Below, one piece after another: positions 1 through 6,671 of a stretch of 64,000 bases of DNA; position 1 is the first letter of the stretch; each line of letters begins with the position of its first letter. The notes beneath the pieces were generated by a model. That model was not told where the DNA came from, made no database searches, and saw only the letters and a program-made list of their open reading frames with translations. The position numbers and the translations under genes were made by a program. This DNA comes from Pinibacter soli (GTDB taxonomy: Bacteria > Bacteroidota > Bacteroidia > Chitinophagales > Chitinophagaceae), in assembly GCF_029961145.1 (NCBI RefSeq), contig NZ_JASBRG010000003.1, positions 548,024 to 612,023 of the forward strand. The letters are read 5' to 3'.

Positions 1-99
1 GAGGTATTACAAAAACAGATACCTGCATTGCAGAATGAAGCCGAAAGACTCGCTTTGCAAGAGGGACTGAACAACTGGACATCCTACTATACTAAATGA
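1..99 (+). CDS. C-terminal end of an unidentified protein (5' cut by window)
   Basis: An open frame enters from the left edge and ends in TGA at 97-99. It gives 32 residues ending in NNWTSYYTK. The tail is charged and helical, with no motif I can assign. It ends 7 bases before the glycosyltransferase start at 107 on the same strand, so the two genes are probably in one operon for surface polysaccharide synthesis. That role is inferred from the neighbour only. Confidence 0.55.
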   Translation, partial: EVLQKQIPALQNEAERLALQEGLNNWTSYYTK

Positions 100-106
100 A
101 ACCCGC

Positions 107-1111
107 ATGGAAATGAACGAGCAGATACCAAGCAAGCCTCCGGTGATACCATCCGTTGCGCCGGATGTGCACCGTCCTCTTTGGTCGGTGATGATACCTA
201 CTTATAACTGTAGCCGTTATCTGGCGGCTACCCTGCAAAGTGTGTTGATGCAGGACCCCGGTCCCGGGCTGATGCAAATAGAAGTAGTAGATGATTGCAG
301 CACGGACGCCGATGTAGCGGCATTGGTAGCCACCATCGGCAAAGGCCGTGTCGAATTTTACCGACAGCCGGAGAACTGTGGCAGTCCACGGAATTTTGAA
401 ACCTGTTTAAACCGCGCCAGGGGGAAGTTGATACACCTGTTGCATGGTGATGACATGGCCGGTGACGGCCTGTATACGGCTACTGCGGCACTGTTTGAGC
501 AATATCCCGAAGCAGGCGCTGTATGTACAGGCTATACATATATCGATGAAGATGGCAATTTTGTGTGGCCGGGAAATACGCTGTTACCCGCGCCGGGCAT
601 CATTAGCAACTGGTTGCCTACCATTGCAACGCAACAGAAATTACAACCACCTGCGGTCGTTGTAAAGAGAGCGGTATATGAACATCTGGGTGGATTTTTT
701 GGTATTCACTATGGGGAAGACTGGGAGATGTGGGTGAGAATAGCCGCACATTATCCGGTGGCCTATACCCCTCAAACGCTCGCTGCCTACCGCGTTCATA
801 CCAACAATATTACAAGCAGGTATTTTCAGTCAGGTCAGCACATTAAGGATATAAAAAAAGTTATTAACATTATACAGCCTTACCTGCCGGCACAACAGCA
901 ACGGCAGTTAAAAAGAACGGCGCAACGCAACTGGTCCCGGTATTTTGCCCGTACATCGGACATGGCCTATCATAAGTATAATAGGCCGCGGCAGGCGCTG
1001 GAACAGGCGTTACAGGCATTTTGGCTGCATCAGAATAAGGTGACGGTTTATTTTGTGTTTAAGATGTTGTTGAAGGTGTTGATACGGTATAAACAGGGCG
1101 CGCAGAGATAA
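107..1111 (+). CDS. Family 2 glycosyltransferase
   Basis: This predicted cytoplasmic enzyme of 334 residues transfers a sugar from a nucleotide-sugar donor, probably during capsule, O-antigen or exopolysaccharide assembly. The GT-A fold signature is visible. There is a nucleotide-binding strand and turn (SVMIPTYN, about residues 27-34), the VVDDCSTD motif (about 60-67), a DxD-like metal site in LLHGDD (about 111-116) and a GEDWEMW segment (about 205) typical of the acceptor side. No membrane helix or signal peptide is present, so it should work at the inner face of the membrane. ATG 107 is used, and an in-frame ATG at 113 is an alternative. Donor and acceptor cannot be read from the sequence. 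Confidence 0.88.
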   Translation: MEMNEQIPSKPPVIPSVAPDVHRPLWSVMIPTYNCSRYLAATLQSVLMQDPGPGLMQIEVVDDCSTDADVAALVATIGKGRVEFYRQPENCGSPRNFETCLNRARGKLIHLLHGDDMAGDGLYTATAALFEQYPEAGAVCTGYTYIDEDGNFVWPGNTLLPAPGIISNWLPTIATQQKLQPPAVVVKRAVYEHLGGFFGIHYGEDWEMWVRIAAHYPVAYTPQTLAAYRVHTNNITSRYFQSGQHIKDIKKVINIIQPYLPAQQQRQLKRTAQRNWSRYFARTSDMAYHKYNRPRQALEQALQAFWLHQNKVTVYFVFKMLLKVLIRYKQGAQR

Positions 1112-1136
1112 GGAAAGATGCCCGGGTTATTATTTT

Positions 1137-1454
1137 GAGCAAACCCTTACCAAATACCAGGCTAAAAACTGCAAAGGCTGTTCACTAAGAGAGGCCTGTC
1201 ATAAGCAAAAAGATAATCGGATCATAGAGGTCAATCATAACCTGAATCGCTTGAAACATAAAGCCAACAAGAGGTTGAAAACAGCCAAGGGAGTTGAAAA
1301 ACGAAAGCAGCGTTGTTTTGATACTGAGCCAGTCTTCGCAAACATCAAACACAATCACAACTTCAAACGCTTTATGCTCAGAGGTATTAAGAAAGTCTCC
1401 GTTGAAACAGGATTATTGGCATTAGCTCATAACTTAAGAAAGAAAGTCGCATAA
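1137..1454 (+). pseudogene. IS1182-type transposase, C-terminal remnant
   Basis: Only the last 105 or so residues of a DDE transposase remain. The zinc-like segment CKGCSLREACHK is followed by NRIIEVNHNLNRLK, EPVFANIKHNHNFKRF and a terminal GLLALAHNLRKK. This order is characteristic of the C-terminus of IS1182/IS5-group transposases, normally about 450-550 residues. The frame is open from about 1113 but lacks a plausible start, and the catalytic N-terminal part is absent. The fragment begins right after the glycosyltransferase stop, so the insertion sequence was truncated or deleted there. No intact terminal inverted repeat was seen. Confidence 0.8.
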
Positions 1455-1611
1455 GAAAGGCGATTGAAGCCCTAGTTTTCCCCGTTCGATCAAACTTGCG
1501 CAACTCCCGCCACTACCCAATCTCTATATCAAAAATTATCTTTCCAAAATATCTGAATATCGGCATCTATATAATCACCAATACAGGGCTAGATATCCTA
1601 AAATGAAAAAA

Positions 1612-1644
1612 CCGTCTCAAATATTTTTGAGACGGCCTCTTTTT
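1612..1644 (-). terminator. Bidirectional rho-independent terminator
   Basis: A perfect 9-bp stem (1612-1620 with 1627-1635) has a 6-base loop. On the minus strand it is followed by a run of T (complement of 1606-1611), and on the plus strand by CCTCTTTTT. It lies just downstream, on the minus strand, of the tRNA-3'-end-like sequence, which is where a tRNA terminator would sit. Confidence 0.75.
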
Positions 1645-1670
1645 GCGGACGGGGCGGGACTCGAATCCGT
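1645..1670 (-). other. tRNA 3'-end-like fragment (possible attachment-site remnant)
   Basis: Read on the minus strand, this stretch matches the T-loop, 3' T-stem and 3' acceptor strand of a bacterial tRNA: TTCGAGT, then CCCGC, then CCCGTCC plus a discriminator base. It is followed at once by a terminator. The 5' side of the T-stem is mismatched, and no anticodon arm or 5' acceptor strand lies beyond 1670, so this is not a full tRNA. Such 3'-end copies are commonly left by tyrosine-recombinase elements integrating into tRNA genes, and an IS fragment lies next to it. The assignment rests on pattern only. Confidence 0.42.
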
Positions 1671-1722
1671 TCCCTTAGTATTTGTCAGGATGAATAATAG
1701 CAGGCAGGTAAAATATGCGCGA

Positions 1723-1962
1723 TTACTTCAATTTGTTATGTCGCAAAGAGTATTTATAAAAATTCTCTACTTTGGTTCGTGCCCAAGGCGTTTTGCGTAG
1801 AAACTTTAGACTCGATTGTACAGAGGGATTACTGGTAAAACAATTGATGGCAACATGTTTCCCCAGCTCTTCCCATCCATAGCTTGCCTCTAAATGTTGT
1901 ACAATCATTTCCAGCGTTAAGCCATGTAGCGGATCTTTTGATTTTTGCACTCCTCCTTCCAT
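1723..1962 (-). CDS. VF530-family DNA-binding protein (DUF2132)
   Basis: This 79-residue protein spans the whole VF530 family domain. It carries the hallmark KDPLHGLTLEMIV near the N-terminus, YGWEELG in the middle and a C-terminal SLKFLRKTPWAR block. The Vibrio prototype is a small DNA-binding protein of unknown physiological role, and it is presumed cytoplasmic. The chosen start, ATG at 1960-1962, is followed by a purine-rich stretch that could also act as a ribosome site for a slightly downstream GTG. It is a monocistronic gene transcribed toward the terminator at 1612-1644. No regulatory sequence was recognised. Confidence 0.85.
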   Translation of the reverse strand: MEGGVQKSKDPLHGLTLEMIVQHLEASYGWEELGKHVAINCFTSNPSVQSSLKFLRKTPWARTKVENFYKYSLRHNKLK

Positions 1963-2225
1963 AAGGGTTGTTTATGATGTAAAGATAAACCATTGAAAAA
2001 GATTAGTGTTAGGCAAAGATGATAACCGAAATGAAAAGAAGCCGTCTTCAATTACTTGAGTGGAAAATTTGGCAATGTTAACCTCACCTCCGCACAAGAA
2101 ATTACGTGTAAATCGTCGTGATGAAGCGGGGTCACTGCTGGTGTTTTTTTAGCCATCACAATTAAAAGCATATACAGGCTTTTTACGGCATATTGCCGGC
2201 ACTTACTGGAACCTTTGATCCAGAC

Positions 2226-2813
2226 CTATTTCAAATTTCTTTCAAAACGTTTTTTTGAATGTTGAAAGGCGGTTTGTTCCCAAGAGCTGTCGAAGCCATT
2301 CCAGAAAAGACGAATCAAATATCGGTTGTCGTCACCGTTACAAATTAATACGTCAATATCGTCATAGCTAAAATAGATGTTGTTATTGTCTTCACCTTTG
2401 AGGTACCTGGTATTGTCTTCAATTGCTTTTTGAATTTTTGTAAGGAACTCGGTGGCTTTTTCCTTTTCCAGGTTCTTATAAGCATATACCTGCGATGCGA
2501 ATCCGTTGTTGTTTCGATACGTACCAAAAAAACCAAGTACCAGACCTTCCTTTTTTTTACTGTTACAATTATACAGCAAAGTTGTCAGTTCTCCTGAACT
2601 TGCCGCAGCAAGAGGGATCACCTCAAATTGCACGGTATTAGTTGATACGCCCAATACATTTGTAAAAAGAAATTGTTTTGAGTGGAAGAGTGCCACGTCT
2701 TTACTGAACTCTTTTGCATCCCAAAAAAATTTAAGATTATTGCCGGTTGCCATTTGTGCGGATGTTCCAATGGTTAATAAGATGGCTATCAATAATACGG
2801 CGCTTCTTTTCAT
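2226..2813 (-). CDS. Secreted protein of unknown function
   Basis: This protein of 195 residues has a clear signal peptide (MKRSAVLL..., hydrophobic to about residue 17, likely cleaved after TSA/Q). The mature part is a mixed alpha/beta sequence rich in Asn, Lys and Phe, with no cysteine pair and no lipobox, so it should be free in the periplasm or secreted. I recognise no family. It stands alone between the VF530 gene and the nuclease pair, with an A/T-rich leader upstream of the ATG. The intergenic stretch 1963-2225 downstream holds nothing I can name. Confidence 0.6.
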   Translation of the reverse strand: MKRSAVLLIAILLTIGTSAQMATGNNLKFFWDAKEFSKDVALFHSKQFLFTNVLGVSTNTVQFEVIPLAAASSGELTTLLYNCNSKKKEGLVLGFFGTYRNNNGFASQVYAYKNLEKEKATEFLTKIQKAIEDNTRYLKGEDNNNIYFSYDDIDVLICNGDDNRYLIRLFWNGFDSSWEQTAFQHSKKRFERNLK

Positions 2814-2892
2814 GTTGAAAGTATATTAATGATTTCAGAATCGGTGACCAATACAGGTTTCCGTTTTCTTGATTTATCGTGAATGATTATAC

Positions 2893-3825
2893 TTAATAAA
2901 CCCGTATCCCAAATTTTAGTAATTTTTTTGGGAGGTGGTCATCAAGATTTTGAATGTCACTATCTGTCAGCTCAATCAATTTTAATTCATACTTTCGGTA
3001 TAATTCCAATTTTTTCTGTTTACGCTCCAGGTATTTTGCATCATTTTCTAGGCCCCAAAACTCAATGTAGACTTTGCCGTTTGGTAAGTAAAAGTCTGTG
3101 TAAAGCTCTTCTTCAATCGGAACTTTCTTTTCGTAGGCATGCACCAGGCCATAATCGTAAAGTGTGTCATCTATTATTACCTCTGCTCTCGACCGCACAT
3201 AATGTCCATCCTTGGTCCTGTGCTTCGCTTCAAACTTATCCCTGAAGTTGTCGGGTGTAGCTGGCGCTAGTGACGTTGCAGCAGGAGTGGGGGCGATGGC
3301 CCGTTGTGCAGGATGATCATTCGAGGTGGATTTTACCGTTTCTTTTTGTACGGGTTGGTCACTGAAGACCTCCACCAAACTTTTGTTTGACAGGATATTT
3401 TCCGGCCACAGCACATAGGAGTTTCCGGAAGTTTCGTGTTCATATTGCCGGCCTCCGACCGTCTTGCCAAGCTTGGTCAGTCCCCAACCCGAAAGGTCTT
3501 TTTCTATCCAACCAAGTTCAGACAAAATCAAATTCAATCGCTGTGATGAAATATTGAAATGTTTGCTGATGGCTGTAGCGTTGATGAGTGTAGTTTTTTT
3601 CACGTCGTCCTCAAAGATGTCCAAGGGGATGTCCTCTGGCCACACAATGTATTCACCGAATTTCGGATTCGTTCTCGTCTGTCCGCCTTTTTGTTTGCCG
3701 ACAGCGGTCAATATCCATTTGTCCTGTTTTCGATCTATCCATCCAAGGGACCTTAATAGGCTGAAAAGTTCAGCCGCCGGCATGTCGAGTTCTTTTGCGA
3801 TGGTGGTGGTTGACAGAAATTCCAT
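2893..3825 (-). CDS. Duplicated winged-helix protein with C-terminal PD-(D/E)XK nuclease domain
   Basis: With the start I chose (ATG 3825) the protein has 310 residues. Residues 1-66 and 79-144 are two copies of one unit: a short HTH (TIAKELDMPAAEL / AISKHFNISSQRL), then LGWI, a wing, then VWPEDI / LWPENI. A Pro/Ala-rich linker follows (about 170-195). The C-terminal domain (about 200-310) has SRAE, YEKKVPIE, TDFYLP and KVYIEFWG, consistent with E215-D244-E255 of a PD-(D/E)XK fold like those appended to helicases. An in-frame ATG at 3882 would overlap the upstream HNH gene by 20 bases. I prefer 3825 because the N-terminal repeat begins there and its leader is A-rich. It probably binds and cuts DNA; the target is unknown. 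Confidence 0.68.
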   Translation of the reverse strand: MEFLSTTTIAKELDMPAAELFSLLRSLGWIDRKQDKWILTAVGKQKGGQTRTNPKFGEYIVWPEDIPLDIFEDDVKKTTLINATAISKHFNISSQRLNLILSELGWIEKDLSGWGLTKLGKTVGGRQYEHETSGNSYVLWPENILSNKSLVEVFSDQPVQKETVKSTSNDHPAQRAIAPTPAATSLAPATPDNFRDKFEAKHRTKDGHYVRSRAEVIIDDTLYDYGLVHAYEKKVPIEEELYTDFYLPNGKVYIEFWGLENDAKYLERKQKKLELYRKYELKLIELTDSDIQNLDDHLPKKLLKFGIRVY

Positions 3826-3862
3826 GATCGTTTTATTTGTGTTTTGAATGCCAATTGCAGGA

Positions 3863-4177
3863 TTATTGATGTTGCCGTTCATGGCAAGGTCTGCACACGG
3901 AAACAAGCCATTCAATCGGTTCTTTGCCGATATTGATCTTGGCATATCGCAGGTGGTGGACCTGGGTCGCCCGGGCCCCGCAATATACACAGGTCCAGTT
4001 GTCTCGTCTGAGTACTACAAAGCGCTTACGCTTCCAGGCTTCCGACTTGAGGTATACATTCCTGTAATAGTCGCGACGACTTAGGGGCTTGGATTCGGAT
4101 CGCGAAAGCCGAGTTAACTTGTCGAGCGCAACAATGAATATTGCAGCGACAATGAATAATAACATTAGGATGTCCAT
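3863..4177 (-). CDS. Membrane-anchored HNH endonuclease
   Basis: A 104-residue protein with one N-terminal hydrophobic helix (about residues 3-18), a basic stretch, and an HNH domain. The domain has the zinc pair C63-x2-C66, the core V-H-H (H74, H75) and a second pair C95-x2-C98 followed by H99. HNH domains are metal-dependent nucleases. The membrane anchor is unusual for a housekeeping nuclease and would place the enzyme at the inner membrane facing the cytoplasm. The stop is 38 bases upstream of the 3825 start of the PD-(D/E)XK gene, so the two are probably co-transcribed. The pair could act in defence against incoming DNA or in DNA uptake and processing; nothing in the sequence decides. 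Confidence 0.7.
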   Translation of the reverse strand: MDILMLLFIVAAIFIVALDKLTRLSRSESKPLSRRDYYRNVYLKSEAWKRKRFVVLRRDNWTCVYCGARATQVHHLRYAKINIGKEPIEWLVSVCRPCHERQHQ

Positions 4178-4713
4178 TGTGTTGGATTTATAGCATTGGT
4201 GCCTATCAAGATGACAGGGTATCTATAATGGTTGCCCAGAGAGAGGAGGGTAGTGAAATATGGCTTATGCAGTTGGTTTATTAATCTCATTCAAGTATGA
4301 CACTTGCAGGATCAGCCATTACTTCAAAGACCTGGTAAAACGTATCCGTTTCACTGACCGCTAATTGACAGGCCAGTTCTTGTTTTAAAATTGAGTTTGT
4401 TCGCCATTCGCGAACAGCGAACCAATACACAAACAATTTAATTGATCAATCATCTACCACTAAAAAGCTTATATCATTGTTGCAGCCTTGATATCTAACA
4501 CCCTCCCTTTATTACCACACCTTCAGCGAAGGTTTGTGCGCCGGCTTAGTCCCCACAAAAAGCGGGAGTGTAGGCTGGTTTCAAATCTTGCATCCACGAA
4601 GCAAGCCAATAACGTTGCAATAGGATAGCAAAAGAAGCGGATAACAAAAGAAGAAAATTGTGCACGGGTTATTATGGAAATGGGAGGGGAATGATTATTT
4701 GTTGTAACCCTCA
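4178..4713. other. Intergenic region with a small inverted repeat
   Basis: No convincing gene was found here. A short palindrome GTTCGC-N5-GCGAAC lies at 4399-4415, with a partial third copy right after it. A perfect 10-bp palindrome, ATTGATCAAT, is at 4441-4450. Both lie upstream of the HNH gene and downstream of the Crp/Fnr gene, so either could be an operator. No terminator with a T-run was seen after the Crp/Fnr stop. Confidence 0.35.
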
Positions 4714-5421
4714 CTACTTATAACCTGCAATCTTGATAAGCTTTTGCACATCAAGTACAGTAATGGTCCGCCCTTTCGTTTCTACTATTTTTTCTTCTTT
4801 AAGGTCCGACAACAGGCGAACTACATTTTCCCTGGCGGTACCCACAAGGCTTGCAAGGTCATCGCGACTCATGTTGATTGCTACAGGCATTCCCGGCTGA
4901 AAATTGACTTTGTATTTTTCCCGTAAAATGATCAATTGCAATGCGAGTCTTTCCCTGACAGAACTTTTAGCAAACATCGATAAGCTGTTTGCCAACACAG
5001 CAAATTCATGACTAAGATTTTTTAATAATCTGCCATTCAAAACACCTGAGTGTTGCAATGTTTTAAGGAAGTCTTCTTTGGGAATAAATGCAATCCTGGT
5101 TTCTTCCAATGCGGCTGCGGAATCGGGATAACGGTCTTCCGAAAGAATGGCATGATAGCCGAGCAACTCACCTGCATTGGCAACGTAAATAATGTGTTCA
5201 CGTCCATCTTTATCCAGTTTGTATTTTTTTACCTTACCTTCTTTTATGTAAAATATTCCCGAAGGATAAGCGCCTTCCCAAAAAATAACCTCCGAGAGTT
5301 TGTATACTTTTTCTGTTTGATTGGCCATTAACATCTCCAGGTCACCATCCGGTAAACCTGCCAGTACTGACCTGCTTTTAAAGTCCCATTTGTCAATTGG
5401 AAAGATGCCTTTGATACTCAT
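4714..5421 (-). CDS. Crp/Fnr-family transcriptional regulator
   Basis: A 235-residue cytoplasmic activator or repressor. Residues about 20-140 form the cyclic-nucleotide-binding-like beta barrel (IFWEGAYPSGIFYIKEGKVK, then YVANAGELLGYHAIL). Residues about 150-170 form the dimer helix, and the C-terminal winged helix contains MSRDDLASLVGTARENVVR. The N-terminal cysteines of classical Fnr iron-sulphur sensors are absent, so oxygen sensing by a cluster is not supported; the ligand is unknown. It is divergent from the methyltransferase/SulP operon. A TTGAT-N4-ATCAC site 29 bases before its start suggests autoregulation and control of the neighbouring operon. Confidence 0.88.
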   Translation of the reverse strand: MSIKGIFPIDKWDFKSRSVLAGLPDGDLEMLMANQTEKVYKLSEVIFWEGAYPSGIFYIKEGKVKKYKLDKDGREHIIYVANAGELLGYHAILSEDRYPDSAAALEETRIAFIPKEDFLKTLQHSGVLNGRLLKNLSHEFAVLANSLSMFAKSSVRERLALQLIILREKYKVNFQPGMPVAINMSRDDLASLVGTARENVVRLLSDLKEEKIVETKGRTITVLDVQKLIKIAGYK

Positions 5422-5449
5422 ATTAAAGCAAATGTAGAGCTAAATAAAA

Positions 5450-5463
5450 TTGATAAATATCAC
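5450..5463. promoter_or_regulatory. FNR/CRP-like operator in divergent promoter
   Basis: The sequence reads TTGAT-AAAT-ATCAC, differing by one base from the canonical FNR box TTGAT-N4-ATCAA. It lies between the divergent Crp/Fnr gene (start 5421) and the methyltransferase gene (start 5643), and is well placed to be bound by that regulator. Binding is inference. Confidence 0.55.
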
Positions 5464-5507
5464 TTTTTGGACAGTTAAGGTTTACCGGAGCGAAAAACGC
5501 ATAGAAA

Positions 5508-5515
5508 TAACTTTG
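5508..5515 (+). promoter_or_regulatory. Bacteroidota-type -7 element (TAnnTTTG)
   Basis: The octamer TAACTTTG matches the Bacteroidota sigma-A -7 consensus exactly. An imperfect -33 candidate (TTTACC, 5481-5486) lies upstream. Transcription would start near 5520, leaving a leader of about 120 bases before the methyltransferase ATG and putting the FNR-like box about 60 bases upstream of the start, a typical activator position. Confidence 0.45.
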
Positions 5516-5642
5516 CAAAATGCATAGAAGACGTCCAGGGACCTTTATTACACGAAAGATCATGAATGGAAGCCGCATGACCGGACGGATCTTTTGCTTC
5601 CCAAACAATACCAGATGAACAATAATAAATACGCGAAATAAA

Positions 5643-6272
5643 ATGCCCTATCAACAACAGCTGGCGCAACTGCAGGAAGAAAATGTTTTTTTGCGCGACT
5701 ATCTTTTTACCCATGATAAAGCTTTTAACGAACTGTATGTGCCACCCGTGCAATCGTTGGCCCGCTTTCACTGGACGCCGGTGGATGTTGCCAGGAAGTC
5801 GGCCGATTTTTTGGCGCAGGATAAGCAAATAAAAATATTGGATATTGGGAGTGGTGTCGGCAAATTCTGCCTCGTAGCAGGACATTATTATCCGCAGGTG
5901 ACATTTTACGGGATAGAGCAACGAAAATCACTTGTTGATCATGCAGAGTCAGTGAAGGATACGCTCTGCATTGAGAACGCCGTATTTATGCATGGTAACT
6001 TCACCCAGTTGAACTTCGCCCATTACGATCATTTCTATTTCTTCAACTCTTTTTATGAAAATCTTTTTGGTGTCCGAAAAATAGATGACACCATTGATCT
6101 TTCAAGCGAACTCTATAGCTATTATGCCCGCTATCTCTACAAAGAGCTGGATCAAAAGCCGCGCGGCACAAGGCTCGTAACCTATCACAGCCTGGAAGAT
6201 GAAATACCTGAAGACTATTGTTTGGTGTTATCCCAGTTTGACAACACTTTAAAATTCTGGGTGAAACAGTAA
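5643..6272 (+). CDS. Class I SAM-dependent methyltransferase
   Basis: A 209-residue cytoplasmic protein. Motif I for S-adenosylmethionine is clear (ILDIGSGVGKFCLVAG, about residues 61-76), followed by the acidic strand end YGIEQR (about 86-91) and a substrate-side FYFFNSFYEN segment that resembles an amino-methyltransferase loop. The preceding helical N-terminus (about 1-55) may form a cap. It is the first gene of an operon with the small protein at 6333 and the SulP transporter at 6664, controlled by the divergent Crp/Fnr region. The substrate is unknown. ATG 5643 is preceded by an A-rich leader. Confidence 0.78.
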   Translation: MPYQQQLAQLQEENVFLRDYLFTHDKAFNELYVPPVQSLARFHWTPVDVARKSADFLAQDKQIKILDIGSGVGKFCLVAGHYYPQVTFYGIEQRKSLVDHAESVKDTLCIENAVFMHGNFTQLNFAHYDHFYFFNSFYENLFGVRKIDDTIDLSSELYSYYARYLYKELDQKPRGTRLVTYHSLEDEIPEDYCLVLSQFDNTLKFWVKQ

Positions 6273-6332
6273 GCAATTTAAAAAAGGTGAAGAGGTGGCA
6301 ATTTGATAAGGGAGGACAGACAGGGGGAGTGT

Positions 6333-6671
6333 ATGAATAAAGAGCTAACTGCAAATAACAACAAATTAATTATCATGGAAGGTTTGCCTGATCAGTACAA
6401 AACAGCAGTAATCAACAATATTTTACAAGCTTCTTCCCAGGAAGAAGTGCAGGGTTTAATTACTGCATCAATAAAAGTCTTAGAACAACGCGGAGTGAAC
6501 GCTACTATTATACACAGTTTTGTAGACAGGGTTAACCTTCAGTTGTCCTGGTTCAGTCCAATGAATAAAAACCCACAGCAATGGAGCAATATTGCGATGG
6601 CAAAAGTTATCCTGTACAGATGGAAACAAGGTGCTTCCGATACAACATCCAATTCCATGAGAAATGTTTAA
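6333..6671 (+). CDS. Small protein of unknown function, coupled to SulP gene
   Basis: The start at 6333 gives 112 residues and has a strong purine ribosome site (GGGGGAG) at a sensible distance; an upstream in-frame ATG at 6303 lacks one. The protein is soluble and mostly helical (LITASIKVLEQRG, IIHSFVDRVNLQL) with a Trp-rich C-terminal part. I know no family for it. Its last 8 bases overlap the start of the SulP gene, which implies translational coupling and possibly a regulatory or assembly role for that transporter. Confidence 0.6.
   Translation: MNKELTANNNKLIIMEGLPDQYKTAVINNILQASSQEEVQGLITASIKVLEQRGVNATIIHSFVDRVNLQLSWFSPMNKNPQQWSNIAMAKVILYRWKQGASDTTSNSMRNV

Noticed and set aside
4523..4714. 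Minus-strand frame of 63 residues after the Crp/Fnr gene
   Set aside because: Starts at the Crp/Fnr stop, no domain, likely non-coding.
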